Assembly: GCA_964522665.1 (NCBI GenBank)
Contig: CAZFVY010000142.1
Location: 1 to 16,450 of the forward strand
Direction: 5' to 3'
DNA: 16,450 nt
DNA from: CAZFVY01 sp964522665
GTDB taxonomy: Bacteria; Verrucomicrobiota; Verrucomicrobiia; Limisphaerales; CAZFVY01
How positions within the stretch are numbered: position 1 is the first letter of the stretch; each line of letters begins with the position of its first letter. The notes below the pieces were generated by a model. That model was not told the origin of the DNA. It saw only the letters and a list, made by a program, of their open reading frames with translations, and did not search any database. Shown one piece after another: positions 6,401-13,752 of this stretch. A program made the position numbers and the translations under genes.

Positions 6401-8515
6401 CGCCTGGCGAACTCGCCTTTTGTGTTGAATACACTGCATATTCTCAGCGTCACCACGGACGTCGGAGTCCCGTCCGTCAATGGCATACCGAATGATTCGA
6501 TCAGCGACGGCATGGGCATGACCTTGGATTATTCGGCTTACCCGCCCCTTAGTCTGCTCGGGCTGGGGCCGGACTTTTCCGACGTGATGACGATCAGTTC
6601 GAACGCGGCGCCGATCTTTTTGGATGGGGTATCCAATCGGGTCGCGGGCCTCCGGTTCCCGCGGACTGGCCAGGACAGCGCCGGCCGAGTCGTTTTTCTC
6701 TCGTTTCCGTTCGACGCCGTACCGATGACCGGCGCCCCGCCCAACAATCGGGTCAACCTGTTGCGCAACGTTCTCAGTTTCCTCGCGCCAGACTTGAACA
6801 ACCTCAGTTCCATCGCGCTCGACAATTCCACCTATACGATTCCGGCGCTCGTGACGGTGGAAGTGGGTGACGCGGGTCTCTCGGGCCGCGGAACCGCGAG
6901 CGTCAATTTTTTCAGCGGTTCCTCGACCAATGGCCAGCCCATCGCGCTCGCGGAAACCTCGCGTCGGGGCCTGTTTCGCGGTTCCATCACGCTGGCGCCG
7001 CTCTCCGCGCCGCTTCGGCCGGGGCAACTCCGCGCGGCGGATGGCGACGCCATCTGGGTGACTTATCTCGCGGCATCTTCGAACAGCGTCTTGCGGGCCA
7101 ACGCCACGGTCGATACCGAGGCGGCGGCGATCACCGGCCTCTCGGCGACGCCGGATTACCAACGCGCCGTGGTTGATTGGATCACCAGCAAGCCCACCGA
7201 TGCCTTGGTGGAATTTGGCGAGTCGGCGTTTCTCGGCCGCACCGCCTATTCGAACGTTCCGGCGCTGACTCACCAATTGGTATTACCCGGGCTGCAACCG
7301 GACCACCTCTATTACTTTCGCGTGAGCAGCCGGGACCAGGCGGGCAACTCCGCCGTCGATAACAACGCCGGAAAACTCTACACTTTCCGCACTTTGAAGC
7401 CGCTGGCGCTGCCCTGGAGCGATGCCTTCCTCCCGGGTGACACCAATTGGAACGTCGTGAACGGCCGCGACGGGTCGATTTCCTGGTCGCTTGGGCCACC
7501 GGAGAACGGGTTGGTAACCAACGCGGTTTCCCCCCCGTATGTCTGGGGAACCAATCTGAAGGGGGACGTCGTCTCGCTGGCGGACACCATGCTCGTCGGT
7601 CCGCCAATCGAGATCCTCGGCGGTAACCGGGCGACGTTACGTTTTAGTCAAGCCTACGATTTCACCTCGCAATCTGAGGCGGACATCTACGAATACGGCC
7701 AACTCTACGTTTCGACCAACAACGGCGCCGCCTGGACTCAATTGGCTGAATTCGACGGCGCCTCGGCGGGCTGGCAAACGGCCAGCATCGACTTGAGCAA
7801 TTACCTCGGCCAGGTCATCCGCCTCGGCTGGTATTACGGCTTCTATACCCTGGCGGCCTCCGATCATCCGGGATGGCTGATCGACGATGTCTCGGTAAGC
7901 TCCAGCAATCTGATCACCGGCGCCATCGAGATCACCAACAATCTCTCGCAAGCCGGCTTCACCATTCGTGGTCCGCTAACGCAAACCGGCGTCGGTTGGA
8001 AGCTTTTGATCGCCAACGCGCCGCCGGGCCAGTATGTCGTGACGTTCAACCCGGTCCCGTACTACCTTACGCCGCCGCCGCAGACGAACAGCCTCCTCGG
8101 AAGTAATCTGATCGTATTCCAAGGAAATTATACCTTCCCGGACGTCAACACGAACGGGATCTCGGATTTATGGGAACAGCAATACTTCGGCGCCGTTCTT
8201 ACCGGCCCGCCTGGTCTGACGGACCACGACGCCGACGGGAGTTCCGACCTCACGGAGTTTCTCTCGGGCACTGATCCGACCGACCCGACATCGGCGTTAA
8301 CGCTCTTTCCGCCGGCGCTGCTGCCGAACCGGACCGTGCAGCTCTCGTGGCCCTCGGTCAGCGGCTATTCGTACCGCCTGGAAGGCTCCACCAACCTGGT
8401 CGCGTGGACGCCGTACTCGGATTGGCTTCGCGCGACCAACACAAACACAACCGTCACGCTTCCTCCGCTGGCCCCCGGCGCCAACTTCCTTTTCCGCCTT
8501 CAAGTTCGACCGTAA
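3419..8515 (+). CDS. Giant secreted subtilisin-family (S8) serine protease with multiple beta-rich accessory domains
   Basis: A 1698-aa exported protease. The GTG start is secure: an in-frame TAG lies at 3407-3409 and a signal peptide follows, with positive charges, LLFHLLAMILVSVP and ARA-QT (cleavage after about residue 28). Residues 29-215 resemble an S8 propeptide (FLIQFDEV, PDDAFVARF, VRWAGAYRPEYKL). The catalytic domain, about 238-530, has the full triad: Asp247 (VPDSG), His284 (GHGTHVAG), Ser487 (GGTSQAGPHV), with oxyanion Asn394 (SVGNAGPG). Then come a KP-43-like beta domain (560-692), a beta domain plus FnIII-like domain (702-893), a GATase1-like domain (897-1124), a second beta plus FnIII-like unit (1132-1324), a MAM or immune-inhibitor-A-like jelly roll (1330-1497), a spacer domain, a Ca-binding TSP3/dockerin-like segment (1574-1622; DVNTNG, DHDADGSSD) and an LSWP...FRL end module. 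The catalytic core fits a KP-43-like subtilase. It probably degrades protein outside the cell or at its surface; the substrate is unknown. The upstream divergent neighbour shares its end module. Confidence 0.95.
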   Translation: MKSGRFSRLRLLFHLLAMILVSVPAARAQTKLIRLRNAVLANPPVNRASPRVEATPQIVSGLFLIQFDEVTQPAWRAQLKGIGVTLLHYVPDDAFVARFDRVDCAKLNALSYVRWAGAYRPEYKLHRALRLAGPSGSPGSGQRVRFLVAPDVPTERRVVVSRLLDRVDRQTHYSFGAVVEGVAGPVALAALAQAADVLWIEPAGEPKLLDEVSSRIVGGSPNGAGQSGTLTQQLGFDGASVIVAVPDSGLGSGNTNTMHPDLAGRVDALLFYGSLTGAADASGHGTHVAGIIAGNGATGETDENGLLYGLGVAPNAHIVAQRIFDAQGVSMLPDGQTLTQDAVRAGAVIGSNSWGDDAQGRYDLNAAVFDSLTRDADPVTPGDQPFVLEFSVGNAGPGQQTIDSPAVAKNVIATGASQNNRTGFGTYNQGPETMADFSSRGPCEDGRIKPDLVAPGTWIASLQSAAATDASAWLPIDSYYQYQGGTSQAGPHVSGAAAVFVQYYRETHAGTTPSPALVKAALVNSAVDMDNSLGATGPTPNSDEGWGRVNLSQLIGSARRFFYVDQTTLLTTGDAYETNVIVASADQPLKITLTYTDPPGLPAAIPALVNDLDLEVVGPDGTSFHGNQFDAGESIPNATAADRVNNVEGVSVLHPLVGEYLVRVRARNVVEDARVETPAIDQDFALVVSGNLPLPGVGALLLDRQEYRAPDTIQLKLIDSGQAGQPTLSVLVSSTTETNAESVLLIASGSAGVFTGAVNTVLGPPVTDGRLQVRNGDQILVRYADSSPAPTNITASARVDLTAPSIFNLSVTNQFGNITISWLTDEPANSVIRYGTSTNLDLAVTNGSLSAIHSVNLANLNADSTYWYELISTDQAGNRATNDNGGALFTFVPTRAASILLVDGYVPDDSSTPIALTGYTDALDQVGVSYEVWNINQMTRSPGTNDLRQFPVVIWRINDSFGSDTALSPADQGAIQAYVNGGGSFFMASMELLNRLANSPFVLNTLHILSVTTDVGVPSVNGIPNDSISDGMGMTLDYSAYPPLSLLGLGPDFSDVMTISSNAAPIFLDGVSNRVAGLRFPRTGQDSAGRVVFLSFPFDAVPMTGAPPNNRVNLLRNVLSFLAPDLNNLSSIALDNSTYTIPALVTVEVGDAGLSGRGTASVNFFSGSSTNGQPIALAETSRRGLFRGSITLAPLSAPLRPGQLRAADGDAIWVTYLAASSNSVLRANATVDTEAAAITGLSATPDYQRAVVDWITSKPTDALVEFGESAFLGRTAYSNVPALTHQLVLPGLQPDHLYYFRVSSRDQAGNSAVDNNAGKLYTFRTLKPLALPWSDAFLPGDTNWNVVNGRDGSISWSLGPPENGLVTNAVSPPYVWGTNLKGDVVSLADTMLVGPPIEILGGNRATLRFSQAYDFTSQSEADIYEYGQLYVSTNNGAAWTQLAEFDGASAGWQTASIDLSNYLGQVIRLGWYYGFYTLAASDHPGWLIDDVSVSSSNLITGAIEITNNLSQAGFTIRGPLTQTGVGWKLLIANAPPGQYVVTFNPVPYYLTPPPQTNSLLGSNLIVFQGNYTFPDVNTNGISDLWEQQYFGAVLTGPPGLTDHDADGSSDLTEFLSGTDPTDPTSALTLFPPALLPNRTVQLSWPSVSGYSYRLEGSTNLVAWTPYSDWLRATNTNTTVTLPPLAPGANFLFRLQVRP
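5522..6097 (+). repeat. Protease internal repeat, copy A (beta domain + FnIII-like), residues 702-893
   Basis: This segment codes for a beta domain starting LDRQEY and ending ASARVDLTAP, followed by an FnIII or phosphatase-N-terminal-like domain (ISWLTDEPANSVIRYG, YWYELISTDQAGN). It aligns along its length with residues 1132-1324 of the same protein. Shared landmarks are an LD..Y..P opening, a D.G..G motif, G.F.G, NGD.I.V.Y, A.A.VD, W.T..P....++G and DQAGN...DN.G.L.TF. It is a duplication at protein level, diverged at DNA level. Confidence 0.75.
6107..6790 (+). other. GATase1-like domain inside the protease, residues 897-1124
   Basis: The segment begins with a strand and loop (SILLVDGYVPDD), passes through FPVVIWRIN and QGAIQAYVNGGGSFFMASMEL, and ends with VVFLSFPFDAV and a helix (RVNLLRNVLSFL). 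This order of alternating strands and helices, with a glycine-rich turn before a strand, is what class I glutamine amidotransferase-like or ThuA-like folds show. At the place where the amidotransferases have their nucleophilic cysteine elbow (G-x-C-x-G) the sequence reads FFMASME, so the cysteine is absent and enzymatic activity is unlikely. The fold call is from pattern only. Confidence 0.55.
6812..7390 (+). repeat. Protease internal repeat, copy B (beta domain + FnIII-like), residues 1132-1324
   Basis: This is the second copy of the two-domain unit described for residues 702-893. It runs from ALDNSTYTIP through the beta domain (RAADGDAIWVTYL, RANATVD) into the FnIII-like part (VVDWITSKPTDALVEFGES, YYFRVSSRDQAGN, GKLYTFRT). 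The two copies sit on either side of the GATase1-like domain, which suggests a duplication followed by insertion, or insertion between existing copies. Confidence 0.75.
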
Positions 8516-8843
8516 GGACCGCCGCTCGTCTCGTGGACGCATTTTCGGGTTGGCACGCGAACGAGCCTGACTTGAGGGGCGATCAGCGCTCTAACCCCAA
8601 GTGAGCCGGCCGCGAGCGAACTTGGCAGCCGCATCGCGGTTGGTCACGACGTCCCGGTCCGGCGCCATTTCTCTTTGCCCTAAAACGCTCGGGCGACTAA
8701 TCTGCCGTGCGTCATTGAAAAGCAAATCCGTACCATTTTTGGGCATGACGGCGGGCGCTGATTCGGAAGGCTCGCGGGCTGGCGCCCGGCGCGGGTCTGG
8801 GCGGAGGAGCCACCCGAGTCTGGCGCCGAGGAGTGGGCGGCCG
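8516..8843. other. Intergenic region before the hybrid kinase gene
   Basis: No gene is supported in these 328 bp. A plus-strand frame from GTG 8601 runs into the kinase, but its first 80 codons are rich in Arg, Ser and Ala with no domain or conserved look, so I treat them as untranslated. Two weak hairpins follow the protease stop: GCTCGT (8524-8529) / ACGAGC (8561-8566), and CTTGAGGGG (8571-8579) / CCCCAAG (8595-8601) with a bulged A. Neither has a U tract. A TTGAAA at 8715-8720 is a possible -35 but lacks a good -10. The kinase promoter is presumably here. Confidence 0.4.
8828..8833 (+). promoter_or_regulatory. Ribosome binding site supporting GTG 8844
   Basis: GAGGAG at 8828-8833 lies 10 bases before GTG 8844-8846. 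The resulting protein begins MTRCFLRGAMLLALITLVG, a textbook signal peptide. This decides the start against GTG 8601 and ATG 8745, which would bury the hydrophobic segment behind 42-90 unlikely residues. ATG 8871 has AGGGG four bases upstream and is the second-best choice. Confidence 0.5.
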
Positions 8844-11800
8844 GTGACGCGCTGCTTTCTTAGGGGCGCCATGCTCCTGGCGTTGATCACCCTCGTGGGC
8901 GCGCCCCGATTGTCCGCGGCGGATCGTCGGGAAGCGGTGAATGCGGTGGACGGCTCCTACGCGCGCGATTGGCTCTTCCTCGGTCCGTTTTCTTCGGACC
9001 AGATGGAGAAAGACTTCCTGGCGGGTTCGGGAGGTGAGAAAAGCGCCCACCCGAGAGCGGGTGACGTCGTCGCGGCTCCCGATGGCAAGCCGTTGGCCTG
9101 GCGACTCTACCACTCGACCGAGGATTACGTCATGCTGGAACACGCGCTGACGACGGACGACCACACGCTCACCTATGCGTACTGCGAAGCGACCAGTGCG
9201 CTCGACCAGGACGTCGAGTTCCGTTTTGGGAGCGAAGACGCCGCGCAAGTCTGGGTCAATGGTTCAAAGGTCTTGGAAGTGCCGGACCGGGGCGCGTTTC
9301 GCTACGATGGCAACGTGTTCGTGGTTCCTTTGAAGGCGGGGACCAACGCCTGCCTCATCAAGCTTCAGCGGCTCATCGAATCATGTCAGTTTTCGCTGCG
9401 CCTCGTGCCGCGCGAACGCGCGACTTTGGAAGGCCGAATCGCGGCCCAATCCGGAAAACCACTCTCCCAGGCGATGGTTCAGGCCTTTCGCGGAGACGCG
9501 TTGATCGGCTCGACCCTGAGCGACGACGCCGGTCATTACCACTTATCGATCTTCCCGGCGGGCGGGGAATATGCGTTGAGCGTCACGGCGAAAGAAGCGG
9601 GCGCTTGGCGGCTTGGCCTTGCCCTCCCGCCCGGGACGCGAACCAACCTGGACTTGGTCGTGGCCGACGCGGTTTCAGTCATTGGCGGAGCCCGGATGCT
9701 GGATGAGGTGACGCCCCACGTCGCTTTGCCGGTACAGGCGCTCGCGGTCACGGGAGACTCCGCTGACCCGCGCGTGCTGGCGACGACCCTGACCGATAGC
9801 CGGGGAGAATTCCGGTTCATTAACCTGCGCCCGGGCGCTTACCGTTTTCGCTGCCTGACGGATCACGGGCTTTTGTTCCCGGGCGGCGCCCATGATCTGG
9901 CGGCGGCGGCGGTGGTGAACGTGGAATCCGGCAAGACCTATCGGGGGGTGCAATTCCAGTTTCCGGGGATGAAACGGGGTTCCTGGAAGAGTTACACGTC
10001 CGAGGAAGGACTGCCGCAACTGTCGGTCATCCGGATCGCCCGCGGGCCGGACGGCATGATTTGGTTTGGCGATGACAGCGGGGGGTTGAGCCGCTTCGAC
10101 GGGGACGAGTTCGAGTCGTTCAATCTGCGGGAGGGACTGCAAGACGATCATGTGGTCGCGCTGGTCGGTTCGACCAATGGCGTGCTGCGGATTGGAACGC
10201 GAGCGGGAGTCAGCGAGTTCGATGGGAACCAATTTCATTGGCATGGCGAAAAGGACTCGACGGCCGGTAGTTGGACCCAAGCGATTCTTGAACTGGAGGA
10301 TGGAACGGTTTGGTACGGGACGCGCAATGGGGCGGTGCGGTCAAAGGGGAATGAAACGGTCCGGTTTACCGTCAAAGACGGGCTGCCCAACAACGACATC
10401 CGCGACATCTGCCGCGGGGCGGACGGCGCTATTTGGTTCGGCACCAGCGAGGGATTATCGCGCTACGACGGCCGGACTTTCACCAATACGAATCTGGACG
10501 CCGGCTTTTCGATTCACGTGGTCCGGAAAATCCTGCTGACCAAGGACGGTTCGATGTGGTTGGCCACCCGCAACGGCGTCCTGCGCTTCTCGGGCGGGCG
10601 CTGGAGCCGGCTGACGACCCGGGACGGGTTGCCAACGGATGAGATTCAAGATCTCTACCAGTCCGCGGACGGTTACCTTTGGATCGCGACCTTTAACGGG
10701 CTTTGCCGGTATGACGCGCAAGGAATCGTCAATTTTGCGACGACCGATGGACTGCCCAAGCCGAGCGTCCGTGGCATCTTTCCGGAGGCCGATGGAACGC
10801 TGTGGTTCGCCACCGAGGGCGGCGTGGCGAAGTACGATCCCAACAGCTTGATTCAGTTCACGATGAGGGACGGCTTCCTGAGCCAGGAGGGCAAAGCGGC
10901 GGGCGTGCTCTCGTTGCTTCCGTTGCCGAATGGTGATCTTTGGGTTGGGACCGGCTGGGGGGGCGTGTTCCGCGTGCGGGGCCAAGCGCTCGAACGAATC
11001 CCTCGGGCGCCTTTCCCGGCCTATGTGCGCGCGATGGAGCGCGCGGACGACGGCACGATCTGGCTGGGCACCTTTGAGGGGCTATTCAAGTCGGATGGTG
11101 AGAACTTTGAGAAAGTCATCGATCGCGCGTGGATCCTGGCGCTGGCAATCGCGCCGGATGGGCAAATCTGGTTCGGGCACGGGTGGGCCGGCGGCGGAAT
11201 CTCCGCTTACGACCCAAAACGCAAAACCGTTACCACCTATACGACCGGCGCCACTCCGAGCCTGCCCAATAACAACATCTGGACCATTGTGCCCGCCGGA
11301 GATCAGGGATTGTGGGTCGGGTGCGAGGCCGGCCTGTTGCGCTTTGCCGCGGGGACTTTTTCCAAACCGGTCTGGCCGTCGGAACTGCCGCCTCGATTTA
11401 GCGTCTCCGCGTTGCGCTCCGACGCCGACGGGCGGCTTTGGCTGGGCGGACCGGAGGGGCTGGTCCGAATCAAGGGGTCGAGTACGCTCTGGCTCAAGAA
11501 AGGCCGAGAGCTGCCCCCCAGCGGCGTCTTTTGCATCGATCGCACGGCGCGCGATGGGCTTTGGTGCGGGACGCAGAGTCGTGGTCTGGTGGGTTATGAT
11601 GGCGCCGCGGTTACGAGTATTGAAGACCACGACGGCGTCGCCGGGCGCTTCATCGTCGCCCTCGCCACCGACGCGAAGGGCGACGAGTGGCTCGGGACCG
11701 ACGACGGCGGGCTGACGCGCTATCGGCGCAACCTCGTTCGGCCCAGCATCCGCATGACTGGCGCCGAAATCGATGGCGGGGCGCTGACCAACTCGGTGGC

Positions 11801-13718
11801 GACCCCCGAAATGACGGCCGGGCAACGCCTGACGGTCCGCTTCCATGAAATCGATTTCAAGACGGACGTCAAAAAACGCCAATTCTCCTACCGTTTAACC
11901 GGACCGGAAAACCGCCTCGTCTTGGCCGGAATCACCAAGGAGCGGCGCTTCGATTGGACCCCGCAAGGCGCGGGCGCCTACACGTTCGCGGTGCAGGCGA
12001 TCGATCGCGACTTGAATTACTCGGCGCCGGCCCAGATGAAATTGCGCGTGTTGCCGCCCTGGTACCTAAACGCCTGGATCGTTGCCCCGGCCGGCGGCAG
12101 CGTGGTCGCGCTCGTGTTCTTCTCCGCGATCACGGGCTGGCGTTATGTCGGGCAACGGCGCGAATCGGCGCGTCTCAAGGATCAGATGCTCACTCAGGAG
12201 CGCCTGGCGCGGGCCTCGCTTGAGGGCAAAAACAAAGAGTTACTGGAGGCCAAGGAGGCGGCGGACGTGGCCAATCAGGCGAAGAGTCTTTTTCTGGCGA
12301 ATATGAGCCATGAGATTCGCACCCCGCTCAACGCCATTCTGGGCTACGCCCAGATACTCAAACGTGACCGCGCGATTCCGGAAAACCAGCGGCGCTCGGT
12401 CGGTACGATTGAAACCAGTGGTAATCATTTGCTGGCGTTGATCAACGAAATCCTCGACCTGTCGAAAATCGAGTCGGGCCGAATGGAGGTGCGGGAGACC
12501 GAGTTTGACCTCGATGAATTGATCCGGGGCCTGGCGGTCATGTTCGAACTGCGTTGCCGGCAAAAAGGACTCGAATGGCGAGTGACCGGGGTGAGCGGCC
12601 AAAGCCGCCCCGTGCGGGGAGACGAGGCCAAACTGCGTCAGGTGCTGATCAATTTGCTCGGCAACGCGGTGAAATTCACCGACCGCGGCGCCGTCGAATT
12701 GCGTCTCACTTCTCCCGTTTCGAAAGGCGGGGGCGCCCGCGCCGGGGCGGCGGCCGTGACGCAAGATGACCGATTGGGTCCAGACACGTATCGTTTTGAA
12801 GTCATCGATACCGGACCCGGCATCTCGCCCGAGGGCAAAGAGAGAATCTTCGAGCCGTTCACCCAGGGGCTGGAAGGGACGAAGAAAGGCGGGACTGGCC
12901 TGGGCTTGGCCATCGCGCGCCGACAAACGGAGTTGATGGGCGGGCGACTGGAGTTGGAGTCAACGGTCGGACGCGGCGCGCGGTTCTACTTTTCGCTGCG
13001 TTTGCCCCCGGCGTCCGAGTTGGGCGCCGCGAAGCCCGCGCGAAAAGCGCCGCGGGTCAGCCGTTTGCGGGAAGGCACACAGGTCTCCGCGCTGGTGGTG
13101 GACGATATTGAGGAGAATCGCGACATCTTGGACCGCTTCCTGAGCGGGTTGGGCGTCAAGGTGACGCTGGCTGAGAGCGGAGAAGCGGGGTGGCGGGAAT
13201 TGCAGAACCGTCGTTTCGATATCGCGTTCCTCGATATTCAGATGCCCGGCCTGACCGGAAAGGAAGTGGCGGCGAGGGTTCTGGAGAAACTCGGCGCCGG
13301 CTACGTCAAATTGGTCGCGATTTCCGCCTCCGTGCTCAAGCACGAGCAAACCAACTATTTTGAAATTGGCTTCAACGCCTTCGTTCCCAAGCCCTTTCGG
13401 TTCGAACAAGTCTGCGACTGCCTGGCCGAGCTGTTGGGCGTCGAGTTCGAATACGAAGCCGATGGGGACGCCTCCGACGAACCAGCGTCCTCGCCAGCGT
13501 ATCCCAGGCTTGATTTGCCCGACAAGTTATTCGAACACCTCCGCCGCGCCGCGGAAATGTACAGCGTCACGGAATTCGAGACCCTCCTCGGTGACCTCCA
13601 GGAGCTCGGTCCCGCTCAACGCGAATTGGCCGAGAATCTCCGCGAGTTGAGCCGAAACGTAAAGTTCGACGAGATCATCGCCGCCCTTGACGCCACGCGC
13701 GGCGCTCCCTCCGCGTAG
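8844..13718 (+). CDS. Hybrid two-component sensor kinase: jelly-roll, CarboxypepD_reg-like, 14 Reg_prop blades, Y_Y_Y, HisKA, HATPase, REC
   Basis: A 1624-aa inner-membrane kinase, numbered here from GTG 8844. After a signal peptide (cleavage near LSA-AD, residue 25) come a jelly-roll-like domain (about 35-190; DWLFLGPF, AAQVWVNGSKVLEV), two CarboxypepD_reg-like beta domains (about 193-375), fourteen Reg_prop blades (about 390-960; repeated DG.IWFGT..GLSRYD), a Y_Y_Y domain (about 995-1070; FSYRLTGPE, YTFAVQAIDRD) and a TM helix (about 1075-1102). Inside are a coiled linker, HisKA with His1156 (MSHEIRTP), HATPase with N box (NLLGNAVKF), DTGPGI and GTGLGLAI, and a REC domain with acidic pair Asp1420/1421, phospho-acceptor Asp1464 (FLDIQMPG), Ser1494 and Lys1516 (VPKPF). 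A 65-residue helical tail follows. Family knowledge: Reg_prop/Y_Y_Y sensors bind glycan or other ligands outside and phosphorylate the REC inside. Unlike classical Bacteroidetes HTCS proteins there is no AraC-type DNA-binding end, so the output partner must be another protein. Ligand unknown. Confidence 0.93.
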   Translation: MTRCFLRGAMLLALITLVGAPRLSAADRREAVNAVDGSYARDWLFLGPFSSDQMEKDFLAGSGGEKSAHPRAGDVVAAPDGKPLAWRLYHSTEDYVMLEHALTTDDHTLTYAYCEATSALDQDVEFRFGSEDAAQVWVNGSKVLEVPDRGAFRYDGNVFVVPLKAGTNACLIKLQRLIESCQFSLRLVPRERATLEGRIAAQSGKPLSQAMVQAFRGDALIGSTLSDDAGHYHLSIFPAGGEYALSVTAKEAGAWRLGLALPPGTRTNLDLVVADAVSVIGGARMLDEVTPHVALPVQALAVTGDSADPRVLATTLTDSRGEFRFINLRPGAYRFRCLTDHGLLFPGGAHDLAAAAVVNVESGKTYRGVQFQFPGMKRGSWKSYTSEEGLPQLSVIRIARGPDGMIWFGDDSGGLSRFDGDEFESFNLREGLQDDHVVALVGSTNGVLRIGTRAGVSEFDGNQFHWHGEKDSTAGSWTQAILELEDGTVWYGTRNGAVRSKGNETVRFTVKDGLPNNDIRDICRGADGAIWFGTSEGLSRYDGRTFTNTNLDAGFSIHVVRKILLTKDGSMWLATRNGVLRFSGGRWSRLTTRDGLPTDEIQDLYQSADGYLWIATFNGLCRYDAQGIVNFATTDGLPKPSVRGIFPEADGTLWFATEGGVAKYDPNSLIQFTMRDGFLSQEGKAAGVLSLLPLPNGDLWVGTGWGGVFRVRGQALERIPRAPFPAYVRAMERADDGTIWLGTFEGLFKSDGENFEKVIDRAWILALAIAPDGQIWFGHGWAGGGISAYDPKRKTVTTYTTGATPSLPNNNIWTIVPAGDQGLWVGCEAGLLRFAAGTFSKPVWPSELPPRFSVSALRSDADGRLWLGGPEGLVRIKGSSTLWLKKGRELPPSGVFCIDRTARDGLWCGTQSRGLVGYDGAAVTSIEDHDGVAGRFIVALATDAKGDEWLGTDDGGLTRYRRNLVRPSIRMTGAEIDGGALTNSVATPEMTAGQRLTVRFHEIDFKTDVKKRQFSYRLTGPENRLVLAGITKERRFDWTPQGAGAYTFAVQAIDRDLNYSAPAQMKLRVLPPWYLNAWIVAPAGGSVVALVFFSAITGWRYVGQRRESARLKDQMLTQERLARASLEGKNKELLEAKEAADVANQAKSLFLANMSHEIRTPLNAILGYAQILKRDRAIPENQRRSVGTIETSGNHLLALINEILDLSKIESGRMEVRETEFDLDELIRGLAVMFELRCRQKGLEWRVTGVSGQSRPVRGDEAKLRQVLINLLGNAVKFTDRGAVELRLTSPVSKGGGARAGAAAVTQDDRLGPDTYRFEVIDTGPGISPEGKERIFEPFTQGLEGTKKGGTGLGLAIARRQTELMGGRLELESTVGRGARFYFSLRLPPASELGAAKPARKAPRVSRLREGTQVSALVVDDIEENRDILDRFLSGLGVKVTLAESGEAGWRELQNRRFDIAFLDIQMPGLTGKEVAARVLEKLGAGYVKLVAISASVLKHEQTNYFEIGFNAFVPKPFRFEQVCDCLAELLGVEFEYEADGDASDEPASSPAYPRLDLPDKLFEHLRRAAEMYSVTEFETLLGDLQELGPAQRELAENLRELSRNVKFDEIIAALDATRGAPSA

Positions 13719-13732
13719 CGGGTGAACGGAAG

Positions 13733-13748
13733 ATGACAGTGTTGTCAT
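13733..13748. promoter_or_regulatory. Inverted repeat ATGACA-GTGT-TGTCAT, possible operator
   Basis: Perfect 6-base arms ATGACA (13733-13738) and TGTCAT (13743-13748) flank a 4-base centre. The site lies 15 bp after the kinase stop and just upstream of a promoter-like pair for the next gene, where an activator or repressor site would fit. A short terminator stem is the alternative, but the stem is AT/GC mixed and no U run follows. Confidence 0.35.
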
Positions 13749-13752
13749 GCGC

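Noticed and set aside
6149..7276. A 375-codon open frame on the minus strand inside the protease gene
   Set aside because: Its translation is rich in Arg, Gly and His with no domain, and it lies fully antisense to well-supported protease domains. It is a by-product of high GC.
8315..8512. Type IX secretion C-terminal sorting domain on the protease
   Set aside because: The tail is of the LSWP...FRL type, not the T9SS type A pattern, and no T9SS gene is visible in the window.
8571..8601. Hairpin CTTGAGGGG / CCCCAAG as terminator of the protease gene
   Set aside because: It has a bulged A, a 15-base loop and no following U run, so it does not meet the pattern of an intrinsic terminator.
11082..11882. 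A minus-strand 266-codon open frame inside the kinase gene
   Set aside because: It is antisense to the regular Reg_prop blades and shows only the Arg/Pro/Ala composition of a GC-rich shadow.
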